From Acinetobacter sp. GSS19 (GTDB taxonomy: Bacteria; Pseudomonadota; Gammaproteobacteria; Pseudomonadales; Moraxellaceae): a DNA stretch of 64,000 nucleotides. Location of the stretch: NCBI RefSeq assembly GCF_028621895.1, contig NZ_CP117520.1, positions 2,522,361-2,586,360 on the forward strand, given 5' to 3'. The notes under the pieces were generated by a model. The model was given only the letters and a program-made list of their open reading frames with translations. It was not told the origin of the DNA and ran no database searches. Positions 19,149 through 27,682 of this stretch are shown one piece after another (positions within the stretch are counted from its first letter, which is position 1; every line of letters begins with the position of its first letter). Position numbers and translations under genes: made by a program.

Positions 19149-20511
19149 TTATGAGGCGACTTTATTCAGTTTCCGTGCAGCGACATACTGATTTTCTGGA
19201 CGTTTGAGGCCAAGGTTTTCACGTAAGGTGCTGCCTTCATATTCAGTGCGGAATAGACCCCGACGCTGTAATTCAGGTACGATAAAATCGACGAAGTCAT
19301 TCAGACCGGCAGGGGTGGTAGGAGGTAAGATGTTAAAGCCATCAGCGCCTTCATTTTCAAACCATTCCTGTAGCTGATCGACGACCTGCTCAGGCGTACC
19401 CACCAGAGTCCAGTGTCCCCGTGCTGAAGCAATGTATTGATACAGTTGACGGATGCTAAAGTGATGGCGGCGAGCAATATCAATCATCATCTGCTGGCGA
19501 CTAGAGAAGTTGAGATCAGCATCTTCCAGTGTTGGGAATGGTGCATCCAGATCATATTTCTCTAGGTTAATCCCACCAGATAAACCTGAAAGTAGTGTCA
19601 AACCAACTTTCGGATGGATTAAGTTATTTAAGAACTCATATTTTTCTTTAGCTTCTTCTTCTGTTTTTGCCACAAAAATGGAAACTCCTGGCATGATTTT
19701 CAAGTCATCTGGATGGCGGCCGTATTTTAATAAACGGTTTTTCACATCACGATAGAACTCTTGCGCATCTTGCAGGTTTTGCTGAGCAGTAAAGATCACT
19801 TCGGCATATTTTCCGGCCAGTTCACGCCCCTCCTCGGACTGGCCTGCTTGAACGATGACAGGATAACCTTGCGGTGGGCGAGAGACATTCAACGGACCTT
19901 GAACGTTGAAATATTGACCCGTATGCAGTGGCTCATGCACTTTATCTGCATGGAAAAATTCTCCTGTGCTTTTATCATAAATAAAAGCATCATCTTCCCA
20001 AGAATCCCACAGTTTTTGGGTCACTTCAATAAATTCATGCGCACGTTGATAACGGGTTTTAGGTCAGGATGTTTTTCCAGACTGAAATTGCGTGCAGTAT
20101 CGGGTGAAGCCGTAGTCACTACATTCCAACCAGCACGGCCTTTAGAAATATGATCTAAAGAGGCAAATTTACGTGCCAAGAGATAAGGGTCTTCATATGT
20201 GGTCGAGGCTGTTGCAATAAAGCCAAGATTTTGAGTAACTGTAGACAATGCAGCAAACAAGGTAACAGGTTCAAAACCTACCGGTTTATCACCTAACCCT
20301 CGTTGCCCTTCTTTGCATTACCCCAGCGGACCGATAAGCCATCTGCCAGAAAATAAGCATCAAATAAGCCACGTTCTGCGGTTTTTGCAAGCTCAATCAG
20401 GTAATCAATATTCAGATGATCCTGCGGGCGTGATTCAGGATGCCGCCAGCCGGCAGCATGTTGGGAAGTTGCCGGAATAAAAGCCCCGAGTTTAATTTGA
20501 CGTTTGGCCAT
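19149..20511 (-). CDS. Flavin-dependent monooxygenase, NtaA/DszA/SnaA family (frameshifted)
   Basis: Three frames add up to a luciferase-like monooxygenase of about 450 residues, normal length for the NtaA/DszA group. Motifs in order: LGAFIPATSQHAAGWRHP near the N-terminus, TASTTYEDPYLLARKFASLDHISKGRAGWNVVT, PQGYPVIVQAGQSEEGRELAG (FMN phosphate region), and HWTLVGTPEQVVDQLQEWF near the C-terminus. Breaks lie near 20025 and 20300. Start ATG 20511 has AAGGAAA upstream. Relatives use reduced FMN to cleave C-S or C-N bonds in sulfonates, sulfones or aminoacetates. The near-consensus sigma-54 promoter upstream and the location argue for organosulfur breakdown. Confidence 0.85.
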
Positions 20512-20553
20512 GTCTGTTTCCTTGGTATTTGATATTTTCATCCAACAGATAGG

Positions 20554-20570
20554 TACAATTACCGTGCCAA
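20554..20570 (-). promoter_or_regulatory. Sigma-54 (-24/-12) promoter of the monooxygenase gene
   Basis: On the minus strand the sequence reads TTGGCACGGTAATTGTA. It equals the RpoN consensus except that the -12 GC is GT, and the GG-N10 spacing is exact. It lies 43 bases upstream of the ATG at 20511. Confidence 0.7.
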
Positions 20571-20755
20571 TAAAATTTTTTAAATTAAAACAAAGGTATA
20601 AAACGCTTAATTATTTTATGTGTTTAAATTTCAACAGTATTTTTGCCTAAGTTCTGCAAAAGCTACAGCAAAAAAAATGCGTTACTTAGACGGAAACCAA
20701 TGGAATAAAAATCAGTAGCAATTCATTTTTCGTTAAACATGAGAGCCGATCAAAA

Positions 20756-20823
20756 ATAGACGAAATTTGTCTAGGAGAGTGGTGGCAGTCCAAAATATTT
20801 ATTTAGGAGAGAGGTAGCAGACC
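20756..20823 (+). repeat. Dispersed intergenic repeat, copy 2 (possible sRNA)
   Basis: The 36-base element at 20756-20791 is nearly identical to 4318-4353 (ATAGACGAAATTTGTCTAGG, then GAGTGGTGG.AGTCC). A diverged second half-copy (TAGGAGAGAGGTAGCAGACC) follows at 20804-20823. It lies in the 20571-20929 gap between the sulfur region and the vWA gene, so it may mark the left edge of the accessory island. The rest of this gap is AT-rich and appears non-coding. Confidence 0.6.
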
Positions 20824-20929
20824 ATTCTCAAAATATGAGCTATACAAAGAATACGATCATAGAAAAATATTACTAACTCTTTATGATAACCCTCTAAATC
20901 ATCTAATATTTCTTATAAGAGAGAATAAA

Positions 20930-21763
20930 ATGACCCATGAAGCCCAAATCAGTAGAACGTCACCAACAGCATTTTTATTTTTAGTGGATCAGTCTGGCTC
21001 TATGATGGACAAAATGTCATCTGGAAAAACTAAAGCTGAATTTGTCTCTGATGTTCTCAACAAAACTTTAATGGAGTTAATTACACGTTGTTCAAAGTCT
21101 GAGGGAATTCGCGATTATTTTGATATTGGTGTTTTAGGTTATGGTCACCAAGGGGTTACTAATGGTTTTAGTGGAACCTTAGGTAATCAAGTGATGAATC
21201 CTATTTCTTTACTTGAACAAAATCCATTAAGAATTGAAGATCGTAAACGTAAAATGGATGATGGTGCTGGTGGGATTGTAGAAATTTCAGTTAAATTTCC
21301 AATGTGGTTTGAACCAACTGCTAATGGTGGAACTCCAATGCGAGCAGCTTTAACTAAAGCTGCTGAAGAATTAGCGAATTGGTGTGATGCTCATCCAGAT
21401 AGTTATCCCCCAACTATTTTGCACGTTACTGATGGTGAATCAAACGATGGTGATCCAGAAGAAATTGCTCATCATTTAAGTCAAATCGGAACTAATGATG
21501 GTTCTGTTCTTATTTATAATTTACATGTTAGTGCTTTAAGCAACTCACCAATTGTTCTGCCATCTAGTGAACATATATTGCCAGATACTTACGCTAAAAT
21601 GTTATTTAGAATGTCTAGTCAATTACCACCCCATTTGATTGGATATGCACAAGATAAAGGATTTAAGGTGAGTGGTGAATCAAGAGGCTTTATTTTTAAT
21701 GCCGAAGCTTCAGATATTGTTGACTTCTTCGATATTGGTACTAGAGCATCTCAATTACGATAA
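20930..21763 (+). CDS. vWA-domain protein (TerY-like)
   Basis: A 277-residue von Willebrand A protein. The metal-ion-dependent adhesion site is complete: DQSGS (DxSxS) near residue 20, the Thr of NGGTPMRAAL, and the Asp of HVTDGESNDGD. First gene of a tightly packed three-gene set with a PP2C phosphatase (overlap at 21763) and a kinase. vWA-PP2C-kinase triads (TerY-P type) are known signalling sets linked to stress or conflict functions. The vWA protein probably scaffolds a metal-dependent complex. No signal peptide. AT-rich codon use suggests transfer. Confidence 0.8.
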   Translation: MTHEAQISRTSPTAFLFLVDQSGSMMDKMSSGKTKAEFVSDVLNKTLMELITRCSKSEGIRDYFDIGVLGYGHQGVTNGFSGTLGNQVMNPISLLEQNPLRIEDRKRKMDDGAGGIVEISVKFPMWFEPTANGGTPMRAALTKAAEELANWCDAHPDSYPPTILHVTDGESNDGDPEEIAHHLSQIGTNDGSVLIYNLHVSALSNSPIVLPSSEHILPDTYAKMLFRMSSQLPPHLIGYAQDKGFKVSGESRGFIFNAEASDIVDFFDIGTRASQLR

Positions 21764-22494
21764 TGAAAGTAATTTTTCAAGGATCTCATCCAAAAGAAAT
21801 TGGTGAAGAAAAAGCAAATGAAGATGCATTTGCTTTTTCTGAGGATCATACAAAATTAGTTCTATGTGATGGCGCGACTGAGTCTTACAATTCTAAATTA
21901 TGGGCAAGACTCATATGTGATTCTTTTATCGAAAATCATAATTTAAATGAAGATTGGTTAAAATTAGCTATAAAAAAATATGTTGTAGAACATGATTTTA
22001 ATAATATGAGCTGGTCTAAACTATCTTCTTACCAACGGGGAAGCTTTACTACCCTAGTAAGCTTTTGTCTCGATGAAACACGCAAAGAAATAATTGTAAG
22101 ATTGTTTGGTGATAGTTTTATTTTTTTCTTTGGTGAAAAAAATGGAATTTATGAGTATATACCAACATTCGATATACCAGATTTTCACTCAAATCCGAAT
22201 CTTTTATCTACAAAAATGGATTTAAATAATGATATTGATTTTAGTGAAGAAAATTCTAATCATTATTTAACTCTGCCATTAGATGGCTGCTATCAATCTA
22301 TAATCGCTATATGTGCTACTGATGCTCTTGCAGATTGGTTTGATAGAGCTATGACAGTTATTAAACATGATCGTTTAATACGCATTTTTAAAAAAATAAA
22401 TCACCAAAAGTTTAATAAATTAGTTGGAGTTTGTCGAAAAAGAGGAACTTTGAAAGTTGACGATACTACTTTAATAATTGCTGAGATTAAATAA
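21763..22494 (+). CDS. PP2C-family protein phosphatase
   Basis: A 243-residue protein with PP2C metal-binding motifs: NEDAF near the N-terminus, LVLCDGATES, the GDS of LFGDSFIFFF, and a C-terminal DDTTLIIAEI. It should remove phosphates from Ser/Thr in the cytoplasm. Its start overlaps the stop of the vWA gene, and the kinase starts 6 bases after its stop, so the three are translationally coupled. It likely reverses phosphorylation by the neighbouring kinase. Confidence 0.8.
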   Translation: MKVIFQGSHPKEIGEEKANEDAFAFSEDHTKLVLCDGATESYNSKLWARLICDSFIENHNLNEDWLKLAIKKYVVEHDFNNMSWSKLSSYQRGSFTTLVSFCLDETRKEIIVRLFGDSFIFFFGEKNGIYEYIPTFDIPDFHSNPNLLSTKMDLNNDIDFSEENSNHYLTLPLDGCYQSIIAICATDALADWFDRAMTVIKHDRLIRIFKKINHQKFNKLVGVCRKRGTLKVDDTTLIIAEIK

Positions 22495-22499
22495 AAGTT

Positions 22500-24247
22500 A
22501 TGAGCTATCCATCATTTGAGAAATATAATGAAGCTTTTCAGCTTCATAATAAATTCCTAACAGATTCAGAACTAGCAGCAGGAACTGTAAGGAAAACAGG
22601 TCTTGGAACTCCTTTAGCAATAAGTGGTGGGTTTGCTTTAACTTATACAATCGATTGTAATTCTAAAAAATATGCTGTCAGATGCTTCCATAAAGAGTCA
22701 AAATCCCTTGAGTTGCGATATTTAGAAATATCTAAAAAAATTAAGTCCCTTGCATCTCCATTCTTTTTAGATTTTGAGTTTCAGCCAAATGGCATTCGTG
22801 TAGATGGAAAAGCATACCCTATCGTAAAATGGCGTGGGCTTCGATCTACCCTTGGTGAATTTCTCGAAGATAATTTTGATAATCAGAATTTTATTAAAAA
22901 TCTAGGTGATTCTCTAATAAAATTATCAGATTATTTAGAGCAAAATTCTATTGCACACGGGGATATCCAAACAGGAAACTTAATGGTTTCTAATACAGGA
23001 TCTAGCCTTCAATTGATCGACTATGACGGTATGTATATTGATTCGATAGCTAGTCTTGGTAGTTCAGAATTAGGGCATATAAACTTCCAACACCCTTATC
23101 GTGCTAAACAAAATCCTTTCAATAATAGATTAGATAGGTTTTCTTTAATTCTATTATGGCTAGCATGTAAATCATTAGAAATAGATTCGAAAATTTGGGG
23201 TAAAACAAAATCAGAATTTGATGCTATCGTATTTCGCTCAACTGACTTTGCTAATCCAAATACATCACAAACTTTTTCCTTATTAAGCTCTTATCCAGCC
23301 TTAAAAGATCATGTAAATAATTTTGCAGCTATATGTGGTATAACTGATTTAAATGATATACCTAATCTAAGCAACTTTATTCAAGGTATTGGAATACCTA
23401 GCACTAATAATATTCAAATTATTTCTAAGAATGTTAGTAGGGCTGTAGTTTTAAATGAGTATATAAGTCCATATCCTGTATTATCAGCATTGGATTACAA
23501 CTTATGTCTAAAACATATTGGTAATCAAGTAGAAGTTATAGGAAAGATTGTCGAAGTCAAACAGGGTCTTACACGCAATAATAAGCCTTATATCTTTATC
23601 AACTTTGGTGATTGGAAAGGTAATATATTCAAAATTACTATTTGGAGTGAGGGCTTAGATATTATTGCTAACAAACCTAATCATACTTGGATTGGGAAAT
23701 GGGTTAGCGTAAAAGGTCTAATGGAAGCCCCATTCAAGAGTAAGAAACATAAGTATTCCCATATTTCTATTACTTTAACTAAAAAAGGTCAATTATTCCA
23801 AATTGACGAGTTAGAAGCTAAAAAACGCCTTATAAGTAAGTCTCTTCCTCAAAATAATAATAGTGGGTCAATTAAAATATCAAATAGAGATATTCTTACA
23901 CAAATTGGAGTTGGATCATCCTCAGCTAATAATTCAAGCCCAACAAGTGGTCAATCAATTACCTCTACTAATAGTGTAACGAAGTCTCAAAATCAGGCTA
24001 TTTTAAGCAAAATTCATGCTACATCTAAGCCTATTAACTCGCAACCTGTTCAAAGTCCTTCAAAAGTAGTACTCCATCTCTTTTAAAATCATCCAATCAC
24101 AATTCAACTTATTCCAAACCACCACAGACATCGAATACCCCAAAAACAATAACAACTAAACCTTCATCGGGTAGTAAAATAGAGCAGATAATTGGCGGTG
24201 TAATTTGGATAGTAATAGTTTTAGTTCTTTTAAAAGCATGTAGCTGA
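22500..24247 (+). CDS. Protein kinase with OB-like domain and C-terminal membrane helix (frameshifted)
   Basis: Residues about 1-300 form a protein-kinase-like fold with catalytic loop HGDIQTGNL and a DYDG motif in place of DFG. Residues about 335-440 (GKIVEVKQGL...YIFINFGDWKGNIFKITIW...GKWVSVKGLM) look like an OB-fold, a nucleic-acid-binding type. A Ser/Asn/Thr-rich linker follows. The frame stops at 24086, but one base shift near 24063 continues it to TGA 24247 through more linker and a final hydrophobic helix (IIGGVIWIVIVLVLLKAC). The full protein would be about 580 residues, tail-anchored in the membrane. With the PP2C and vWA genes it forms a signalling triad; a defence role is a hypothesis. 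Confidence 0.75.
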
Positions 24248-24448
24248 TTTAAATGGCTTTTCATCCTCACGCAATTGCTCACCTTGATCAGCTCGTTCTA
24301 GTTGAAATCTTACTTCAAACTCGTTAATTGCCTCTAACATAATGTCCCCTGGATTATCGATAGGTAGTAACAAGACACTACGACCAAAACGTTTAATAGC
24401 AACTTCGTTGCCATTAAAGCGAAATGCTTTGGGCAATCTAACGGCGAT
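24248..24448 (-). pseudogene. vapB: vapB antitoxin remnant lacking its 5' end
   Basis: On the minus strand, directly after and in frame with the stop codon of the large recombinase gene, about 65 residues read AVRLPKAFRFNGNEVAIKRF followed by GRSVLLLPIDNPGDIMLEAINEF. This is the core of an AbrB/SpoVT-fold VapB antitoxin. About a dozen N-terminal residues, including the start, are missing. The expected vapC toxin is absent; the 3' end of the kinase gene lies there instead. The junction at 24448/24449 marks a likely insertion end of the recombinase element. Confidence 0.7.
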
Positions 24449-27400
24449 TTAATCAGTTTCAATAAGTTCCTGTTGGTGTAATACAGCCATAGGCTTATGT
24501 ACGGTAGCAGGTGATATGTCATCTAACTCATTAAGCTGAACAGATAGTGGGCGACCAATACATGCTAGATGTAAGCAAAATTTAAATGCAGCAAGAGCAT
24601 GACCATCTTTTTCTGAATAGAGTTGTAGACGAGGAAACTCCTCTAGAGTCGATGGATGTTTATCTGTTGATGCTTTTGCTAATTTGAAAAGTTGAGGTTG
24701 TTGTTTAGCATCTAACTTTGTTAGTAAATCTTGTCCAAGTACGTGCCAAAATTTGGCAGGAAATAAAGCCTTAACCTGGGAGTAAAAATGTTCGAGTTGA
24801 TCGATATCCTTCCAGCGATAATGGATACCTGTGTGTGATGCGGTCACTCGATTCAAAAATACATTCAGGACGCATGCAATTTGTGTTGGTTTTTTACGAG
24901 CTATTTTCTGTAAATGTTCAAAAAAATAAGTCACCGCATGAAGCTCTTCAGCGGTATCAAGCATCGCTGGCTTTAAATGGGTTGAGCTATCAATACTAAA
25001 TAAACGTGGATTCCCTTTTTTTGATTTTATGTCTGCTAAATTTAGGGCATTTTCATACCAATAATTGACAAGCTCTTCTGGTAAGCACATACGTTGAGCT
25101 GCAATTTTAGGATCGTGGGTAGTCTCTAATACCTTGAGTGTTTTATAAAAGCGTTGAAGTGAAATTTTAGAGTCTTCTGTGCCAGCGAAGAAAGCAAAAA
25201 AGTCATGGGGTTGATTTGTTTGTACTGACAGTTCGTTAAGAATGTCAGTAGCATTACTCTGGAGCCAGTTTGTTTGATCATTCAATAATATAGTTGCTAG
25301 AATTGCCTGGTTTTTTTCAAAATTAAAGTCTTTTTCATCTTTTGTTATTTTCAAATTTTTAAATGTTGCATTGTAGCCCATAATTTTTTTAGCCAGTTCA
25401 TTTGGCATGTCTGGATGATGTTTCTGTAGCTTTTGACCAGCAATCAGATAACTTAAGTGAATATAACTTTTGAAAGTTTCAACGGGTTCTATATGCCCTA
25501 AAAGATGTGCGATAACAAACCAATGGTTTTGTCCATGTCGATTTTGAAGAAGTTCAGCTCGAATTTTTTCATATTGGTTTTCGTTATAGTCAGTCAGCTC
25601 TTGCACAAGTGGTGCATATTCACAGTTCAGTAAAAGCGATAAATGATTCGCTGCAGTGTGACGAAAAGAGTGAAAGGAGTAATGATGCTCTTTAAAGACC
25701 TGATTCAATATCAGTTTTAGGGGCACAGTAACAGTGTGTCTATTCAGTTTTTTATTTTCCTTTAAGTTGCTGAATAAATATAAACTTTTCTTATTCTCTA
25801 AACGTTTTTCAACAACAAAATCGCTAAAAAATAGGTACTCATCATCTTTAAGCAAAGCGTATGCAGGCACAATCCGTTCCGCACTATCCGTTTTGAGAAG
25901 ATGTTGATTCCCTTGTTTTTTTGAACCATAGGGTTGAACCCAAATAGAAAATTGATCTAAACCCTCGATATCTTTTACACGTAACCCGAGTATTTCGTTA
26001 ATACGCATACCAGTACGGTAAGCCAAAATATAAATGATTTTGAATAATTTATAGTGATGGTCTGAGATGTATTGGTCATGTAAGAGCTGATTTAACTTCT
26101 TTAATATTACTTGGAAGGCTGTGTGACCAATGATGCGTGCACGAGGTCGACTTTGCGATGCAATAAATTCAAGTTCGAAATCTTCTGCTTGAAAAACAAT
26201 TTGTTGAAAGGTGTGAAAGCGTTTCAACATGCGGATTGTTTGGTCTTTAGATTTTTTAAACTCAGGTTGATCTGCTTCATCAGCAAGTCGTGTATTGCTA
26301 ATGATTTGTTGATAGATTTTGTTCAGCAGATCATTCATGTCATCGTCGGCATCGAAGTATTGTAAGGCATGAGTTAAAAACGGTTCTGCGATCCGGGTGT
26401 AATATGTATAGATTGAACTATCTGCGAGTTTTTGATTGTCTTGAAATGCCTTCGTGTACTGAGTTGTATCAAAATCAAAGGTGGCTGATAATTTTTTTAT
26501 TTGCTCTGAACTTGGTCTATAGAGACTGATGAGCCACAAAATAATACGTTTAGAAAACTCATTAAACTGCTCTTGGTGACGCAGGCAAAAATCAATAATG
26601 AGTTCAGCAATAGGTTGTTCCGTTGATGATGTGCGAATCAGTTTCAGCAAGTTTTTATGAATAAATATCACATTACCTACCACTTCAGAAGTATTTAGAT
26701 CAGGTAAGGGCTTGGTTGCAGAAGAGATATTTCGTTCGATTTCATCACTTAATTGAGTTTTAAATTTTGGGAATGCAAAGTTTTCAAACTCATGTTCTGA
26801 TAAACCACACGTGAGTGTGTTTTCTAACAAACATTGTGAAAGAGCAGGATCAACATCTGCATTCTGCAGTTGTAGCCAATTAAAATTGGCGTAGTCACGT
26901 AAAAACTTAAAAGTCTTGTTGGTGTATGGATGTTTTATTTTTTGAAAAATGATGTGCAGATATGCATTCACGTCTAGACTGATGTCACGAATTTGTCTTG
27001 TATTGAAGTGAATGAGCCACAGTCGTGTGAGTTGATCTGGAATAAAATTACGCGATTTGCGTATCGTTTTTTCATCAACAAACAGATCGCCATAGCTTGG
27101 AGAAAGTGGCTCTAAAAAGATGATATTAAAATCGAAAATTTTTTGGATTTTTTCAGGGTTTTTTAAATGTTCGAGCAAAGCATTTAATGAAGCTGTTTGA
27201 TTTAATCCACCGTAGAACATTGAGCAAAGCAGAATATTCCCAATAATTTCATTATCAGAAAAAGCGGAACTATCTTGAGCAAGAATCCAGTAGTCCCACA
27301 GTTTTTCGAGGATGATGTCAATTTCATGACCCGCCTGGATCCAATCTAGGGTGAAAATTGGTTGATCGCGTTTCATCTCAAAGATGAGATAAGGTAGTGG

Positions 27401-27682
27401 GAGGTCTAGGTTATTGCTCTTCTTGAGGTCCTTGATATATGTTCGGAAGAATTCATGGGCATATTTTTTCCAAGCAAGATTCGGTGCTTTACGTTTAATA
27501 AACTCATAAATCGCAGGATAAGCTTGAATTAATTCGTCATTTGAGAATTTTTGCTCATCAAAGTATTGTCGGAGCGCTTGTTCTGCATCAGCTCGTAGGT
27601 TCTTTTCTAATTCATTACGTTGAAATTGACGTCTATCTTCAGCATAGCGTTTTTTTGGTTTTTTTTTATTGATTGATGACAT
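24449..27682 (-). CDS. Large tyrosine recombinase (about 1077 residues)
   Basis: A very long protein with a central tyrosine-recombinase catalytic domain. Box I is YRTGMRINEILGLRVKDIEG (about residue 563), box II HSFRHTAANH (about 674), then AHLLGHIEPVETFKSYIHLSY with the candidate nucleophile Tyr (about 743). The catalytic set is complete. Long N-terminal (over 500 residues) and C-terminal (about 300) extensions have no recognised domain. ATG at 27682 is chosen over a TTG nine bases upstream; it overlaps the end of the preceding recombinase frame. Third and last gene of a minus-strand module, ending exactly at the vapB remnant. It resembles integrases of three-gene mobile modules such as gamma-mobile-trio or RIT elements, which I cannot confirm here. 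Confidence 0.8.
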   Translation of the reverse strand: MSSINKKKPKKRYAEDRRQFQRNELEKNLRADAEQALRQYFDEQKFSNDELIQAYPAIYEFIKRKAPNLAWKKYAHEFFRTYIKDLKKSNNLDLPLPYLIFEMKRDQPIFTLDWIQAGHEIDIILEKLWDYWILAQDSSAFSDNEIIGNILLCSMFYGGLNQTASLNALLEHLKNPEKIQKIFDFNIIFLEPLSPSYGDLFVDEKTIRKSRNFIPDQLTRLWLIHFNTRQIRDISLDVNAYLHIIFQKIKHPYTNKTFKFLRDYANFNWLQLQNADVDPALSQCLLENTLTCGLSEHEFENFAFPKFKTQLSDEIERNISSATKPLPDLNTSEVVGNVIFIHKNLLKLIRTSSTEQPIAELIIDFCLRHQEQFNEFSKRIILWLISLYRPSSEQIKKLSATFDFDTTQYTKAFQDNQKLADSSIYTYYTRIAEPFLTHALQYFDADDDMNDLLNKIYQQIISNTRLADEADQPEFKKSKDQTIRMLKRFHTFQQIVFQAEDFELEFIASQSRPRARIIGHTAFQVILKKLNQLLHDQYISDHHYKLFKIIYILAYRTGMRINEILGLRVKDIEGLDQFSIWVQPYGSKKQGNQHLLKTDSAERIVPAYALLKDDEYLFFSDFVVEKRLENKKSLYLFSNLKENKKLNRHTVTVPLKLILNQVFKEHHYSFHSFRHTAANHLSLLLNCEYAPLVQELTDYNENQYEKIRAELLQNRHGQNHWFVIAHLLGHIEPVETFKSYIHLSYLIAGQKLQKHHPDMPNELAKKIMGYNATFKNLKITKDEKDFNFEKNQAILATILLNDQTNWLQSNATDILNELSVQTNQPHDFFAFFAGTEDSKISLQRFYKTLKVLETTHDPKIAAQRMCLPEELVNYWYENALNLADIKSKKGNPRLFSIDSSTHLKPAMLDTAEELHAVTYFFEHLQKIARKKPTQIACVLNVFLNRVTASHTGIHYRWKDIDQLEHFYSQVKALFPAKFWHVLGQDLLTKLDAKQQPQLFKLAKASTDKHPSTLEEFPRLQLYSEKDGHALAAFKFCLHLACIGRPLSVQLNELDDISPATVHKPMAVLHQQELIETD

